Source of the DNA: Amycolatopsis oliviviridis | Lineage (GTDB): Bacteria > Actinomycetota > Actinomycetes > Mycobacteriales > Pseudonocardiaceae | Direction of reading: 5' to 3' | Assembly (NCBI RefSeq): GCF_014654365.1 | Contig: NZ_BNAY01000002.1 | Coordinates: forward strand, 1,117,728 to 1,181,727 | DNA: 64,000 nucleotides | Shown here: positions 1 through 10,089 of the stretch, in pieces | Numbering within the stretch: the stretch's first letter is position 1 | Layout: the number at the start of each line of letters is the position of its first letter | The notes under the pieces: generated by a model | The model's database searches: none | What the model saw: the letters and a program-made list of their open reading frames with translations, nothing else | Told to the model about the DNA's origin: nothing | Made by a program: the position numbers and the translations under genes

Positions 1-399
1 GTCCCCGTCGACGGCGGCGACCGCGAAGGCGGGAAGGCCGTCCGCGACGACCTGGTTCAGCGCGTTCTGCACCCCGAGGTCCAGGAACGTCCGGGCGTCC
101 GCGCCGCGCCCGTGCAGGGCGGCGCAGACCGGCATCCCGACCCGGGACACGCCGTCGGGGGCGATGATGACGAGGTTGACCTCGCGGTTCCGGGCCGCGG
201 ACCGCATCCTTTGCACCGTGACCGCTTCGGTGAGCGGGGTCGGACGGGTGGGCGGGGCCACCGGCGGCGGCCCCATCAATGGTGGTTTCTCGGCGCCGCA
301 GGCGGAAAGCAGCGCCGAGCCGCCGAGAGCCGCGGCTCCCAGCAACAGGCCACGCCGGTTCAGGGCGTGGCCCGTTCCCTCAGCTCCGGGTCTCCTCAT
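1..399 (-). CDS. Putative Tat-exported alpha/beta-hydrolase (esterase-like), N-terminal part only
   Basis: The gene runs off the left edge, so only about 133 N-terminal residues are visible. It opens with a twin-arginine-like stretch ([14 protein letters not shown]) followed by a lipobox-like SALLSACG, so the product is probably exported and perhaps lipid-anchored. Further in, [14 protein letters not shown] resembles the HGxGAD oxyanion-hole region of secreted esterases. The ATG at 399 lies inside the 3' end of rbfA (20 bp overlap), so it is likely co-transcribed with the translation operon. The nucleophile and remaining triad lie outside the window, so the esterase call is inference from the first third. 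Confidence 0.6.
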   Translation of the reverse strand, partial: MRRPGAEGTGHALNRRGLLLGAAALGGSALLSACGAEKPPLMGPPPVAPPTRPTPLTEAVTVQRMRSAARNREVNLVIIAPDGVSRVGMPVCAALHGRGADARTFLDLGVQNALNQVVADGLPAFAVAAVDGD

Positions 400-856
400 C
401 GGCGAACTCATCGTCTGTGGCCTCTTCCCGTGGCGGTTTGTACGGGTCGGCTTCACCGGCGTGCTGTGCTCCGGTCGCCCGGCGGGCGACCTCCGCATCG
501 GCTTCCCTGGCCTTCGCGAGAAGGTCCTCGATGTGCTTGGCCTCTTCAGGGATGCTGTCGGCCACGAAGGCCAGCGTCGGAGTGTAGCGAACTCCCGTGC
601 CCTGGCCGACCTTCGTGCGCAGCACACCGCGGGCGGATTCGAGCGCCGCCGCGGCACCGGCGTGATCGGGTGTGGACTCCAGGTTCTCCCCGAGCACCGT
701 GTAGTAGACCGTGGCGTCGTGCAGATCCGCCGTGATCTTCGTGTCGGTGATCGTCACGTGGTTGAGTCGCGGATCCTTGATGTCGTGCTCGATCGCGTGC
801 GCGACGATCTGTGAGATCCGCTTGGCGAGCTTGCGAGCCCGAGCGGGGTCGGCCAT
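380..856 (-). CDS. rbfA: Ribosome-binding factor A
   Basis: A 158-residue protein beginning [14 protein letters not shown]. RbfA is a KH-fold factor that binds the 30S subunit and helps 16S rRNA 5'-end maturation and cold adaptation. The family core is plain: [18 protein letters not shown] near residue 20 and the [18 protein letters not shown] strand near residue 95. A longer frame extends upstream to 1012, but the ATG at 856 matches the family start. The C-terminal 35 residues are a loose acidic tail. It follows ylxP and infB in the standard actinobacterial order. Confidence 0.95.
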   Translation of the reverse strand: MADPARARKLAKRISQIVAHAIEHDIKDPRLNHVTITDTKITADLHDATVYYTVLGENLESTPDHAGAAAALESARGVLRTKVGQGTGVRYTPTLAFVADSIPEEAKHIEDLLAKAREADAEVARRATGAQHAGEADPYKPPREEATDDEFADEETRS

Positions 857-881
857 GGGATTCGTCTCCTCGAAATTTCCG

Positions 882-1175
882 TCAGTCATCGGGGCCGAGC
901 AGCCGGCGGTGGGCGGAGAGCAGTTCGAACTCCGGCCTTCCGGCGACGAGGCGCTCACACGAGTCGAGCACGTCACGAATGTGCTCGCCACTCGCCGCGA
1001 CCACGGCCACACCGATCAGCGCGCGCCGGTGCAGGTCTTGATGACCGGCTTCGGCGACGGAGACGTCGAAACGCCTGCGTACCTCGGCCAGCACCGGCTT
1101 GATCACAGATCGCTTCTGCTTGAGCGAGTGGACGTCGCCCAGCAGGATGTCGAGCTCAAGAGCTCCTACGTACAT
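882..1175 (-). CDS. ylxP: DUF503 family protein (YlxP-like)
   Basis: A 97-residue protein starting [19 protein letters not shown], with the family hallmarks [14 protein letters not shown] and a ferredoxin-like alpha/beta pattern. DUF503/YlxP proteins sit between infB and rbfA in many Gram-positive genomes and have been linked to ribosome assembly, but the biochemical role is not established. Length is normal. It lies 73 bp after infB, with a hairpin in between, and 25 bp before rbfA. Confidence 0.9.
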   Translation of the reverse strand: MYVGALELDILLGDVHSLKQKRSVIKPVLAEVRRRFDVSVAEAGHQDLHRRALIGVAVVAASGEHIRDVLDSCERLVAGRPEFELLSAHRRLLGPDD

Positions 1176-1204
1176 GTTGGGTTCTGGGTTGTTCGGAAGG
1201 TGAA

Positions 1205-1240
1205 GCGGCGCTCCCCCGCCCAGATGCGGAGGAGCGCCGC
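1205..1240 (-). terminator. Hairpin between infB and ylxP
   Basis: A perfect 10-bp inverted repeat, GCGGCGCTCC (1205-1214) and GGAGCGCCGC (1231-1240), lies just after the infB stop and before ylxP. There is no clear T-tract, so it may attenuate or process the transcript rather than end it. Confidence 0.5.
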
Positions 1241-1248
1241 CGTGTCAC

Positions 1249-4200
1249 TTACGCACGCGGCTTTTCGCGCTGCTCGTAGGTCTCGATGATGTCGCCGACC
1301 TTGAGGTCGCTGTACGACCCCAGAGTCAGACCACACTCGTACCCGTCGCGGACCTCGACCACGTCGTCCTTGAACCGCCGCAGCGAGCTGATCGGCAGGT
1401 TCTCGGCGATGACGGTCGCGTCGCGGAGCAGGCGGGCCCGCGCGTTGCGGCGGATCTCGCCCGAGACGACGAGACAACCGGCGATGGTGCCGATCTTCGA
1501 CGACTTGAAGACGTCGCGGATCTCCGCCTTGCCGAGCTCGACCTCTTCGTACTCCGGCTTGAGCATGCCCTTCAGGGCCTGCTCGATCTCTTCGATCGCC
1601 TGGTAGATGACCGTGTAGTACCGGACGTCGACGCCTTCGCGGGTGGCCCGCTCGGTCGCCTTGCCCTGCGCACGGACGTTGAAGCCCAGGACGATCGCGT
1701 CGGACGCGGTCGCCAGGTCGATGTCGGACTCGGTGACGCCACCGACACCGCGGTGGACGACGTTGAGTTCGACGTCGTCGCCGACATCGAGCTGCACCAG
1801 GGAGGCTTCGAGCGCCTCGACGGTACCGGAGTTGTCACCCTTGATGATCAGGTTGAGGCTGTTCGTCTCCTTCAAGGCGGAGTCGAGGTCCTCGAGGCTG
1901 ACCCGCTTGCGGCGCGACGCGTTGAGGGCGTTGCGCGTCCGGGCGGAACGGCGCTCGGCGATCTGCCGGGCGACGCGGTCCTCGTCGACCACCAGGAAGG
2001 TGTCGCCCGCACCCGGCACCGAGGTGAACCCGATGACCTGGACGGGACGCGACGGGTACGCCTCGGTGACGTCGACGTTGTGCTCGTCGACCATCCGGCG
2101 GACGCGGCCGTAGGCGTCACCCGCCACGACCGAGTCACCGACGCGCAGCGTGCCTCGCTGGACCAGCACCGTGGCCACCGGACCGCGACCGCGGTCGAGG
2201 TGGGCCTCGATCGCGACACCCTGTGCCTCCATGGCCGGGTTGGCCCGGAGGTCCAGCGCGGCGTCGGCGGTCAGCAGGATCGCCTCGAGCAGGCCGTCGA
2301 TGTTGATGTTCTGCCGCGCGGAGATCTCGACGAACATCGTGTCGCCGCCGTATTCCTCGGCGACCAGGCCGTACTCGGTCAGCTGCTGCCGGATCTTGTC
2401 CGGGTTCGCGCCTTCCTTGTCGATCTTGTTGATCGCGACCACGATCGGCGCCTTGGCCGCCTGCGCGTGGTTGATCGCCTCGACCGTCTGCGGCATCACA
2501 CCGTCGTCGGCCGCCACCACGATCACCGCGATGTCGGTCGAGTTGGCACCACGGGCACGCATGGCGGTGAACGCCTCGTGACCGGGGGTGTCGATGAAGG
2601 TGATCAGACGCGGGTTGCCCTCGAGCTCGGTCTCGATCTGGTAGGCGCCGATGTGCTGGGTGATGCCACCGGCTTCACCTTCGCGCACCTTCGTCTTGCG
2701 GATCGTGTCGAGCAGGCGGGTCTTACCGTGGTCGACGTGACCCATGATGGTCACGACCGGCGGGCGGACCTGCAGATCCTCTTCCTCACCCGCGTCTTCG
2801 CCGTAGGTGATGTCGAAGGTCTCGAGCAGCTCCCGGTCCTCTTCCTCGGGACTGACGACCTGAACGTTGTAGTTCATTTCGCCGCCGAGCAGTTCCAGGA
2901 TGTCGTCGGACACCGACTGCGTCGCCGTGACCATCTCACCGAGGTGGAAGAGCACCTGCACCAGCGAAGCCGGGTTGGCGTCGATCTTCTCGGCGAAGTC
3001 GGTCAGCGAGGCACCGCGCGGCAGCCGGATCGTCTCGCCCTGGCCCTTGGGCAGGCGGACGCCGCCGACGCTGGGCGCCTGCATGTTGTCCATGTACTCC
3101 TGGCGCTTCTGCCGCTTCGACTTGCGACCCTTGCGCGAGGGACCACCCGGACGCCCGAAGGCACCCGCGGTACCGCCACGGCCACCGGGGCCGCCACGGC
3201 CGCCGCCACCGCGGAAGCCGCCGCCACCGGCCGGGGCACCGCCGCCGCCACCGGGGCCACCGCCACCGGGACGGAAACCGCCGCCACCGCCACCACCGGG
3301 ACGGAAGCCGCCACCGCCGCCGCCGGGACCGCCGCGGAAACCTCCGCCACCGCCACCGGGACCGCCACGAGCGCCGCCACCGGGCCCACCACGGGCGCCG
3401 CCGCCGGGGCCACCACGGCCGCCACCGGGACCGCCGGCCGGACGGGCCGGGCGGCCCGGCATCATGCCGGGGTTCGGACGCGGGGGCATGTTGCCCGGGC
3501 TGGGCCGGTTACCACCGGGAGCGCCGCCACCGGGACGCGGGGCCGGACGGTCGCCGCCCTGCCCGCCACCGGGACGCGGCGGACGGTTGTCGCCGCCCTG
3601 CTGGTTGCCACCACCGGGACGCGGGGCGGACGGGCGCGGGGCCGGCGCACCGGAACCCACACCGAACGGGTTGTTGCCGACGCGCGGGGTGCGCGGGCCG
3701 GGCTTCGGACCGCCGGGCTTGGGGCCCTGCGGCTTCGGCGGCACGACCGAACCCTGCGACGGCGCCTGGGACGCCGGCGGGGTGGCCGGGGCTGCCGGGG
3801 TCTCCTTCTTCGGCTCGGCCGGAGCGGCCTTCGCCGCCGGAGCGACCTCTTCCTTCGGCGCCGGCGGCCGGGGGCCGGGGCGCGGACCCGGGCGGGCACC
3901 CGGGGCGGGCCGCGACGACTGGGCAGGAGCCGGAGCCGACGGGGCCGGGGTGGACGCCGCGGGGGCGGCCGGGGCCTCGGTCTTCGCCACGGGCGCGGGC
4001 TGAGCCGGCTTCGCGGCCGGAGCCGGGGCTGCGGGCTTCGCGGGCGGCGCGGGACGCGCCGGCGGGCCCGGGTTCGGGATCGGCTTCTTGCTCTTGCCGT
4101 CCTTGGACGGATACGCGTCACGGAGGCGGCGGGCGACCGGGGCCTCGACGGTGGACGACGCGGACTTCACGAACTCGCCCTGTTCCTTCAACTTGGCGAG

Positions 4201-4263
4201 AACTTCCTTGCTGGTGATGCCGAGCTCTTTCGCGAGCTCATGTACTCGGGCCTTGCCTGGCAC
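1249..4263 (-). CDS. infB: Translation initiation factor IF-2
   Basis: About 1004 residues. IF-2 is the GTPase that places fMet-tRNA on the 30S subunit and promotes subunit joining. Residues 1-55 form the IF2 N-domain ([19 protein letters not shown]). Residues about 60-385 are a very long Pro/Ala then Gly/Arg-rich linker typical of actinobacteria. The G domain begins with GHVDHGKT near residue 507, followed by DTPGHEAF and NKID, then the beta-barrel and fMet-tRNA-binding C-domain. I prefer the GTG at 4263, preceded by AGGAG, over the in-frame ATG at 4275. The Gly-rich linker creates long false frames on the opposite strand. Confidence 0.97.
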   Translation of the reverse strand: MPGKARVHELAKELGITSKEVLAKLKEQGEFVKSASSTVEAPVARRLRDAYPSKDGKSKKPIPNPGPPARPAPPAKPAAPAPAAKPAQPAPVAKTEAPAAPAASTPAPSAPAPAQSSRPAPGARPGPRPGPRPPAPKEEVAPAAKAAPAEPKKETPAAPATPPASQAPSQGSVVPPKPQGPKPGGPKPGPRTPRVGNNPFGVGSGAPAPRPSAPRPGGGNQQGGDNRPPRPGGGQGGDRPAPRPGGGAPGGNRPSPGNMPPRPNPGMMPGRPARPAGGPGGGRGGPGGGARGGPGGGARGGPGGGGGGFRGGPGGGGGGFRPGGGGGGGFRPGGGGPGGGGGAPAGGGGFRGGGGRGGPGGRGGTAGAFGRPGGPSRKGRKSKRQKRQEYMDNMQAPSVGGVRLPKGQGETIRLPRGASLTDFAEKIDANPASLVQVLFHLGEMVTATQSVSDDILELLGGEMNYNVQVVSPEEEDRELLETFDITYGEDAGEEEDLQVRPPVVTIMGHVDHGKTRLLDTIRKTKVREGEAGGITQHIGAYQIETELEGNPRLITFIDTPGHEAFTAMRARGANSTDIAVIVVAADDGVMPQTVEAINHAQAAKAPIVVAINKIDKEGANPDKIRQQLTEYGLVAEEYGGDTMFVEISARQNINIDGLLEAILLTADAALDLRANPAMEAQGVAIEAHLDRGRGPVATVLVQRGTLRVGDSVVAGDAYGRVRRMVDEHNVDVTEAYPSRPVQVIGFTSVPGAGDTFLVVDEDRVARQIAERRSARTRNALNASRRKRVSLEDLDSALKETNSLNLIIKGDNSGTVEALEASLVQLDVGDDVELNVVHRGVGGVTESDIDLATASDAIVLGFNVRAQGKATERATREGVDVRYYTVIYQAIEEIEQALKGMLKPEYEEVELGKAEIRDVFKSSKIGTIAGCLVVSGEIRRNARARLLRDATVIAENLPISSLRRFKDDVVEVRDGYECGLTLGSYSDLKVGDIIETYEQREKPRA

Positions 4264-4408
4264 AGCTCTCCTCATCTGGGGAGGCCGGCGGCAGACCCGC
4301 AGACCTCGTCCTATTGTCGCGCGTTCATTGATTCAGCTTCACGGCTGACTCATGACGGGTCGACCTGCTTCCTGATTCCATCCGGCACCGGGGATGTCCC
4401 GGCGCCCT

Positions 4409-4738
4409 TCATTCCTCGGCGAGCCGCTCCAGGCGTTCGTGGACACCCTGGGCGTCGAGCGACCCCGGAACACGAAGTGCTCGGGGAAACGCTCTGCGCC
4501 GCTCGGCCTTGGCCAGACAGTCCGGCACGGGGTGCAACCAGGCACCCCGGCCCGGCAACCGCCGACGTTCGTCGACGATCAGCCGCCCGTCCGCCGCGAC
4601 CACTCGCAGCAACTCGCCGATCAAGGCCCGCCGACGGCAACCCACACAGGTGCGGACCGGGGCTACCCGGTCGTGCTGGGGGTCGGTTCCCGGCGGCGGA
4701 CTCTGAACCACTCGTAAGTCTAGCGCTTCGACCTTCAC
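4409..4738 (-). CDS. ylxR: YlxR (DUF448) RNA-binding protein
   Basis: A 109-residue protein with the YlxR signature RTCVGCRRR followed by PGRGAWLHP. YlxR is a small, basic, probably nucleic-acid-binding protein encoded between nusA and infB. In B. subtilis it has been linked to the nucleoid and to RNase P. The GTG start at 4738 overlaps the nusA stop as GTGA, indicating translational coupling. About 27 residues precede the conserved VRTCVGC, so an internal start is possible. Confidence 0.9.
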   Translation of the reverse strand: MKVEALDLRVVQSPPPGTDPQHDRVAPVRTCVGCRRRALIGELLRVVAADGRLIVDERRRLPGRGAWLHPVPDCLAKAERRRAFPRALRVPGSLDAQGVHERLERLAEE

Positions 4739-5775
4739 TCAGCCGAACCGGTTGCCGCGGCGGGCCGCGCCTCACCGGCGTGTGCTTCGTCACCCTGCTC
4801 AGGGGCGGCGTCGCTGCGGATGTCGATCCGCCAGCCGGTGAGCCGGGCGGCGAGGCGGGCGTTCTGCCCTTCCTTGCCGATCGCGAGTGAAAGCTGGAAG
4901 TCGGGGACGACGACGCGAGCGGTCTTGGCGCGCTCGTCGACGACCCGGACCGATACAACCTTCGCGGGCGACAGCGCATTCCCGACGAACTTCGCCGGGT
5001 CTTCCGAGAAGTCGATGATGTCGATCTTCTCGCCCGCGAGTTCGCTCATCACGTTCCGCACCCGCGCGCCGACCGGGCCGATGCACGCGCCCTTGGCGTT
5101 GACGCCGGGCACCGTCGAGCGGACCGCGATCTTGGTCCGGTGTCCCGGCTCGCGCGCAACGGCGGCGATCTCGACCGTGCCGTCGGCGATTTCGGGGACT
5201 TCGAGGGCGAACAGCTTGCGCACCAGGTTCGGGTGCGACCGCGACAGCGTGATCTGCGGACCGCGGTTGCCGCGCGCGACGGTGACGACGAAGGCCTTGA
5301 TGCGGCTGCCGTGTTCGTAGGACTCGCCGGGCACCTGCTCGATCGAGGGCAGGACGCCTTCGATGTCACCCACCTGGATGACGACCATGCCGCGGGCGTT
5401 GGCGCGGGCGTCGCGCTGCACCACGCCCGCGACGATCTCGCCTTCCTTGGCGGAGAACTCGCCGAAGGTCTTCTCGTGCTCGGCGTCGCGCAGGCGCTGC
5501 AGGATGACCTGCCGCGCGGTGGTCGCGGCGATCCGCCCGAAGCCTTCGGGGGTGTCGTCCCATTCCTCGTCGGTCTGGCCGTCCGGGGTCAGGGTGTGTG
5601 CGAGGACGCGCACCAGGCCGCTCTTGTGATCGATGTCGATCCTGGCGTGCGGCTGGTGGCCCTCGGTGTGCTTGTACGCGGTGAGCAACGCGGTTTCGAT
5701 CGCTTCGATCACCGTCTCGAAGGGGATGTCCTTGTCCCGCTCGATCGCGCGCAGCGCTGCGATGTCGACGTTCAC
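4735..5775 (-). CDS. nusA: Transcription termination/antitermination factor NusA
   Basis: A 346-residue NusA, the RNA-polymerase-bound factor that modulates pausing, termination and antitermination. The N-terminal polymerase-binding domain ([20 protein letters not shown]) is followed by an S1 domain near residues 110-180, then KH1 ([20 protein letters not shown]) and KH2 ([19 protein letters not shown]). The alpha-CTD-binding acidic repeats of E. coli NusA are absent, as is usual in actinobacteria. The GTG start at 5775 overlaps the rimP stop and is preceded by GGAGGAG. Confidence 0.97.
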   Translation of the reverse strand: MNVDIAALRAIERDKDIPFETVIEAIETALLTAYKHTEGHQPHARIDIDHKSGLVRVLAHTLTPDGQTDEEWDDTPEGFGRIAATTARQVILQRLRDAEHEKTFGEFSAKEGEIVAGVVQRDARANARGMVVIQVGDIEGVLPSIEQVPGESYEHGSRIKAFVVTVARGNRGPQITLSRSHPNLVRKLFALEVPEIADGTVEIAAVAREPGHRTKIAVRSTVPGVNAKGACIGPVGARVRNVMSELAGEKIDIIDFSEDPAKFVGNALSPAKVVSVRVVDERAKTARVVVPDFQLSLAIGKEGQNARLAARLTGWRIDIRSDAAPEQGDEAHAGEARPAAATGSAE

Positions 5776-6311
5776 TTCGGCTCCTCCTTCGGCTCTGTGG
5801 TGGCGGCGTTCAGGGCCGACGCATCGGTTTCCAACAGTTTCAGGTCCTCGGCAGGTGGTTGCTTGAACTCGATCTCGATGACCGCTTTGGCCACCGAGGT
5901 GTAACCGACGTCCCGGATCTCGCCGTCGACGAGCACGCGCGCGGACTTCTCCCCCGCGTGCCCGACACGGCCGATGAACGCGGCGCCCTCGGCCGGGGTG
6001 ACCTTCACGAGGCGGAACTTCGCGCGGCGCCAGTGCCGTTGCAGGGTCAGCGGCCTGTCGAGACCAGGCGAAGTGACTTCGAGCGTGTACGCGCTGGCGA
6101 GCACGTGCTCGTTCTCGTCGAGCGTGGCGGAGACGGCCCGGCTGACGCTCGCCACCTCGTCCAGCCCGACTCCGTCGTCCCCGTCGACGACGACCTTGAC
6201 CAGCTGACGGCGGCCTGCCTGCTGGACCTCGAAGGAATCGAGGTCGAAACCCGCGGCCTTGACGGCTTCGGCCACGATGGGCTCCAGCCTGCTGGCGAGG
6301 TCGTTGGGCAC
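5772..6311 (-). CDS. rimP: Ribosome maturation factor RimP
   Basis: A 179-residue protein starting [20 protein letters not shown]. RimP assists early 30S assembly. The family features are present: [20 protein letters not shown], then [12 protein letters not shown] and [12 protein letters not shown], with an Sm-like C-terminal domain ([15 protein letters not shown]). Open frame extends upstream to 6674, but the GTG at 6311 has an AGGAG ribosome site and fits the family length. It is the first gene of the rimP-nusA-ylxR-infB block and is divergent from the gene at 6447. Confidence 0.95.
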   Translation of the reverse strand: MPNDLASRLEPIVAEAVKAAGFDLDSFEVQQAGRRQLVKVVVDGDDGVGLDEVASVSRAVSATLDENEHVLASAYTLEVTSPGLDRPLTLQRHWRRAKFRLVKVTPAEGAAFIGRVGHAGEKSARVLVDGEIRDVGYTSVAKAVIEIEFKQPPAEDLKLLETDASALNAATTEPKEEPK

Positions 6312-6446
6312 GGTGGAGCGCTCCTGTTCGGCTGTGGGCGACCCGGTGGCGTGGATCCGGGTTCGGTAGTGGACCAGCTTATCTGGTGACCCCCGCGTGA
6401 CGCGCGAGCGGCGGCCCCGCACGGGGTACTGGCAGGATGGGGCGGC

Positions 6447-7385
6447 GTGACCGGAAGATCGACAGAGCCCACCTCGCCGAGCCGTCGCGCTTTCCTGCGG
6501 CTGGGAGCGCTGGCCGCCGTGGCCGTGCCGCTCGCCGCCGCCTGTTCCCCCGGGTTCGACGAAACCCCCGACCCGCTGGGTCCGCTGCTGCGCGCGGCGG
6601 AGACCGACGCGGCGGGCGCGAAGGCGGTGACGGGCGCCGAAGGCGAGGCGGTCGCGGCGGCGCGGGCCACGCACGCGGCGGCGCTCAAGACCGAGGTGGA
6701 CCGGCTCAACCGGCCCAAGCCGGAGCAGTCCGGCCCCGCGGAGACCCCGCCGTCATCGGTGGACGGGCTCAAGGAACGGCTCGCTGCGGCACGCAAGCAG
6801 GCCGAGGGTCTCGTGCCTTCGCTGCCTCGCTACCGCGCCGGGATGGTCGCCTCGATCGCGGCGGGCTGCGCCGCGCTGCAGCAGAGTTCGGAGAAACTCG
6901 GCCGCGGCGACGACGCCGGAGCCGTCGAAGTGCCCGCCGGCGTCCAGTTCGCCGGGGAGACCGCGGACGCCGTCCAGCAGGCGCTGGGCGCCGAACACGC
7001 GGCGATCTGGGTGTACGGACTGGTCAGTGCCTATCTGCCCGCCGCCTTCACCGGCGCGGTGTCCCGGGGCACGGCGGAGCACGTCAAGCGCCGGGACGTC
7101 TGCGAACGGATGCTTTCCGCGGCGGGACAGACGCCCGCGGGACCGGAGGCCGCGTACGTGCCGCCGAAGCCGGTGACCGACGCGAACACGGCGATGGAAC
7201 TGGTGGCGACGGCCGAGTCCGACGCCGCGGCGGCCTGGCTCGGTGTGATCGACCGGACCGACGACGGGGCCTTGCGGACGACGGCGCTGAACGCGCTGGT
7301 CGGATCGGCGCGGCGGGGGACGGCTTGGCGGGCGGAGTTCGGCGCGAAGCCGGTGGCGGTCGCCATGCCGGGCCAGTCGGTCTAA
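6447..7385 (+). CDS. Ferritin-like DUF4439 Tat lipoprotein
   Basis: 312 residues. The N-terminus has a twin-arginine signal (SRRAFLRLGALAAVAVPLA) ending in a lipobox (LAAAC), so the product is probably Tat-exported and lipid-anchored outside the membrane. The C-terminal half (about 170-305) is an all-helical ferritin-like domain of the DUF4439 type, with QALGAEHAAIWVYGLVSAY and a run of Ala/Glu helices. DUF4439 genes are commonly divergent from rimP in actinobacteria. Its substrate and any bound metal are unknown. The start is GTG with only a weak ribosome site. Confidence 0.85.
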   Translation: MTGRSTEPTSPSRRAFLRLGALAAVAVPLAAACSPGFDETPDPLGPLLRAAETDAAGAKAVTGAEGEAVAAARATHAAALKTEVDRLNRPKPEQSGPAETPPSSVDGLKERLAAARKQAEGLVPSLPRYRAGMVASIAAGCAALQQSSEKLGRGDDAGAVEVPAGVQFAGETADAVQQALGAEHAAIWVYGLVSAYLPAAFTGAVSRGTAEHVKRRDVCERMLSAAGQTPAGPEAAYVPPKPVTDANTAMELVATAESDAAAAWLGVIDRTDDGALRTTALNALVGSARRGTAWRAEFGAKPVAVAMPGQSV

Positions 7386-7415
7386 GGCCTCTTCGCTCAG
7401 CTTCGGTCCTTTAGC

Positions 7416-7472
7416 GCGCTATGAAAGGCCCCTTCATTGCAAATTTTGCAATGAAGGGGCCTTTCATAGCGC
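7416..7472. terminator. Long bidirectional hairpin, variant of intergenic repeat family A
   Basis: Two 28-base arms (7416-7443 and 7445-7472) are perfect reverse complements around one base. The core ATGAAAGGCCCCTTCATTGC resembles the GTGAAGGCCCCC repeats elsewhere in the window. It lies between two convergent genes and probably terminates both. Confidence 0.8.
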
Positions 7473-7477
7473 TCGGC

Positions 7478-8152
7478 TCAGCGGCGCAGATCACCCGAGA
7501 GCCGCAGGGCGTCGGTCGCGATCCGCTCCAGCAGCGGCTTGTCCTTCTGCTTGTCGTAGAACCCGGCCAGCACGATGGCCACCTCGGCCCCGGTGACGTG
7601 GGAGTCGTACGCCGCGTCCTGTCCGGAGATCTTCGGGACGCCTTGGCCCTTGAAAGTGCCGTCGCGCACCAGGTCGGACACGTTGCCCGTGCCGTCCTTG
7701 TCGGTGAGCGTCTTGAGCTGGCTCGCGGTGACCTCGCCCGGCATGGTCACCAGGACGACCGACACCAGTGCCTTCTTCCCGCCGGACTCGGTCGTGTACA
7801 GCGCCCGCGACAGCCGCGTGCACGGCGTCTGGGTGAAGAAGGCCTTGGTGTCGCCGTAGGCCTTGCTCGCGCAGTCGCTGGTGACCTGCGGCCCCTCGGC
7901 CAGCGTGTACTGGAACTGCCCGGTCTTCGCCGGTGTGTCCGCGACCGGGGCCGTCTCCGGCTCGTGCCGGATCAGCCACCAGAGCAGTGACGAGACGACC
8001 GCGATGGCGACCAGACCGGCGCCTTTCAGCGCCAGGGCCTTGGTGTCCCTTGACGGCTTAGGCGCAGGCGGCGGCCCTCCTGGCCCTGCCGGTCGCACCG
8101 GCTGAAGCCGGGCCGTTTCCGTCGGTCCCGGAGTAAATTGCGCACCAACCAC
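7478..8152 (-). CDS. Single-pass membrane protein, hypothetical
   Basis: 224 residues. A Pro-rich cytoplasmic N-terminus (about 1-38) precedes one transmembrane segment (GAGLVAIAVVSSLLWWLI, residues about 48-65), then an extracytoplasmic domain of about 155 residues with two cysteines (SDCASKAYGD and QTPCTRLSR) that could form a disulfide. I do not recognise a characterised family; this layout is common among conserved actinobacterial envelope proteins. The start is GTG. It converges with the DUF4439 gene across the hairpin at 7416. Confidence 0.8.
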   Translation of the reverse strand: MVGAQFTPGPTETARLQPVRPAGPGGPPPAPKPSRDTKALALKGAGLVAIAVVSSLLWWLIRHEPETAPVADTPAKTGQFQYTLAEGPQVTSDCASKAYGDTKAFFTQTPCTRLSRALYTTESGGKKALVSVVLVTMPGEVTASQLKTLTDKDGTGNVSDLVRDGTFKGQGVPKISGQDAAYDSHVTGAEVAIVLAGFYDKQKDKPLLERIATDALRLSGDLRR

Positions 8153-8186
8153 GGGAACATACGGTAGTTCACGCCGGTCCGGCGGT

Positions 8187-9206
8187 TCACCTGAACGTGC
8201 TTATCACGCGTTCGACGTCGTCAGCGGTGTTGTAGAGGTGGAACCCGACACGCTGCCGTCCGGCCCGGGTACCGGCCACGATGCCCGCTTCCCGCATCTT
8301 GTCGGCGTCAGCGTCGAGCGAGACGATCGCACTCCCCTGAACGGGTGAGCCGAGCGCTTCGAGGAGTGAGTCGGCGAGACCTGCGCAATGCGCGCGGACG
8401 GCGTGGAGGTCCAAGGACCCGAGGTAGTCCAGCGAGGCGGCGGCTCCGACGAACGCGAGCCAGGCCGGGGACAGGTCGAGCGACCGGACGCCCTCCGCGA
8501 GACGTAGCGGGAGACCGTAGACGGTCTGCCAGCGGTCCTCCCCGGCGTACCAGTTCGCCGCGACCGGCACCGCCCGCTCCAGCACCCGCGGATGGACGGC
8601 CAGCCACGCCGCCCCGCGCGGCGCGAGCAGCCATTTGTATCCGGCGGCGACCACCCAGTCGGCCCAGCCGAGGTCGAGCGGCTGCCAGCCGGCGGCCTGG
8701 GTGGCGTCGAGCAGGACCGCCGCGCCCGCCGCCTCGGCCGCGGCCCGGAGCCTGTCGAGGTCGACCTGGACGCCGTCGGCCGACTGCACGACGCTGACCG
8801 CGACGAGATCGTGCCCTTCGACGCGTTCGGTCAGCTCGGCCAGCGGGACTTCGGTGACCTTCACGCCGCGATGCGCCTGGGCCGCGAACGGGAAGGTGAC
8901 ACTGGTGAAGTCGTTCCCGGCGACCAGCACGCTCGCCCCGTCGGGCAGCCCGGCCGCCACGTTCGCGATCAGCTGCGAGACGGATGCCCCGATCGCGACC
9001 CGCTCCGCCGGGACCCCGATCAGCGCGCCGAAGCCCGCGCGGGTCCGCGCGACGTGCTCGTCGAAGTCCGTCGGGCGGGCTTCGCCGCGGCGCCACCGCT
9101 CGACCGCCTCCGCCACCGTGTCGGCCACGTGCGCCGGCGGGATGCCGATGCTGGGCGTGTTGAGATAGCCGGGCGGGACGGTGAATTCGGCGCCGAAGGT
9201 CTGCAT
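8187..9206 (-). CDS. PLP-dependent aminotransferase class V family enzyme
   Basis: 339 residues with the fold of class V aminotransferases (cysteine desulfurase/kynureninase-like). The likely Schiff-base lysine is in AAGYKWLLAPRG near residue 200, and the phosphate/ring-binding region includes LLDATQAAGWQPLDL. The N-terminus (YLNTPSIGIPPAHVAD) matches the substrate-binding loop of these enzymes. No catalytic cysteine loop is evident, so desulfurase activity is doubtful and an isopenicillin-epimerase-like role is possible. It is 10 bp after the next gene on the same strand, so the two probably form a pair. Confidence 0.85.
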   Translation of the reverse strand: MQTFGAEFTVPPGYLNTPSIGIPPAHVADTVAEAVERWRRGEARPTDFDEHVARTRAGFGALIGVPAERVAIGASVSQLIANVAAGLPDGASVLVAGNDFTSVTFPFAAQAHRGVKVTEVPLAELTERVEGHDLVAVSVVQSADGVQVDLDRLRAAAEAAGAAVLLDATQAAGWQPLDLGWADWVVAAGYKWLLAPRGAAWLAVHPRVLERAVPVAANWYAGEDRWQTVYGLPLRLAEGVRSLDLSPAWLAFVGAAASLDYLGSLDLHAVRAHCAGLADSLLEALGSPVQGSAIVSLDADADKMREAGIVAGTRAGRQRVGFHLYNTADDVERVISTFR

Positions 9207-9216
9207 GCTCCCGAGG

Positions 9217-9978
9217 TTAATGAGATTCGGGGAGCAAGGCCGCGACGTCGGCGTAGGACGGCGGGGTCAACGGGAGCTCGCCGCCGTCGCGAACGGCCTC
9301 GACGGTGCGCAGGGTGGCGGCCAGCGCCATCCGGTACGGCAGCGAACCGAGGCTGACGCGCGCGACACCCAGCCCGGCCAGGCCGGCGACGGTGACCTTT
9401 CCGGGCAGGAACAGCAGGTTCACCGGCACCCCGACGGCCGTCACCAGCCGCTCGACGTCCGCGGGATCGGCGAGCCCCGGCACGAACACACCGTCGGCGC
9501 CCGCGTCCACATAGGACAGGGAGCGCTCGATCGCGATGTCGATGTCAGGCGCCCCCAGCCAATGTGTGTCCGTACGCGCGTTGACGAAGAGCCCGGGAGC
9601 GTGTTCCTTCGCCGCCGCGATCTTGGCGGCGTGCCGCACGGGGTCACCGAGGGCGTCTTCGAGGTTGATGCCCGCGACACCGGCGTCGGCGAGCTCCGCC
9701 GCCAGCGCGCCGACCTCGCCCGGGTCTTCGCTGAACCCGTCGGCGAGGTCGACACTGATCAGCGCGTCCAGCCCGGTGAGCCGCCGGGCCAGCCGGACGG
9801 TGGCGTCCTTCGAGGACGGGGCGCCGTCCGGCTCGCCCTCGACGGCGGAGACCCCGAGACTGGTCGTGCCGAGCGCCGGGAAGCCTTGCGCGGCGAGGAA
9901 GGCGGCCGAGCCGAACTCCCAGACGTTCGGCAGGAGCAGCGGGGAACCGGGGACGTGCAATGCGGCGAAGGCGGTCAT
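9217..9978 (-). CDS. Isocitrate lyase/PEP mutase family protein
   Basis: 253 residues from the ATG at 9978. A TIM-barrel enzyme of the isocitrate lyase/phosphoenolpyruvate mutase superfamily, seen from LLLPNVWEFGSAAFLAAQGF, VDLADGF (metal-binding Asp region), GINLEDALGD and FVNARTDTHW. These enzymes make or break C-C or C-P bonds next to a carboxylate. The KKCGH-type lyase loop of true isocitrate lyases is missing, as in the oxaloacetate-hydrolase-like subgroup. The frame can extend 24 bp upstream to 10002, but MTAFAALHVPG looks like the natural start. Confidence 0.85.
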   Translation of the reverse strand: MTAFAALHVPGSPLLLPNVWEFGSAAFLAAQGFPALGTTSLGVSAVEGEPDGAPSSKDATVRLARRLTGLDALISVDLADGFSEDPGEVGALAAELADAGVAGINLEDALGDPVRHAAKIAAAKEHAPGLFVNARTDTHWLGAPDIDIAIERSLSYVDAGADGVFVPGLADPADVERLVTAVGVPVNLLFLPGKVTVAGLAGLGVARVSLGSLPYRMALAATLRTVEAVRDGGELPLTPPSYADVAALLPESH

Positions 9979-10032
9979 GACACGACGGTAGCCAGCGATC
10001 ACTTCGGCCGCGGCCGAAGCGTCGGTCTTCGA

Positions 10033-10089
10033 AGCGCGTGAAGGCCCCCTTCCCTCGGCTGAACCGAGGGAAGGGGGCCTTCACGCGCT
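10033..10089. terminator. Hairpin of intergenic repeat family A, overlapping a stop codon
   Basis: Perfect 26-base arms (10033-10058 and 10064-10089) with a 5-base loop carry the family sequence GTGAAGGCCCCCTTCCCTCG. The TAG stop of the upstream minus-strand gene (10088-10090) lies partly in the stem. It probably terminates that gene. Confidence 0.8.

Noticed and set aside
3180..3640. CRISPR-like short repeats of CCACCGGG/CCGCCGCC
   Set aside because: These are codon repeats of the Gly-rich IF-2 linker; unit lengths and spacers are irregular and in frame.
1753..4890. A 1045-residue open frame on the plus strand
   Set aside because: It is entirely antisense to infB and ylxR, is low-complexity (Ala/Thr/Gly/Arg runs mirroring the Gly/Pro linker of IF-2) and has no domain.
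6311..6674. N-terminal extension of RimP
   Set aside because: The extension overlaps the divergent DUF4439 gene and the family start is at the GTG at 6311 with a ribosome site.
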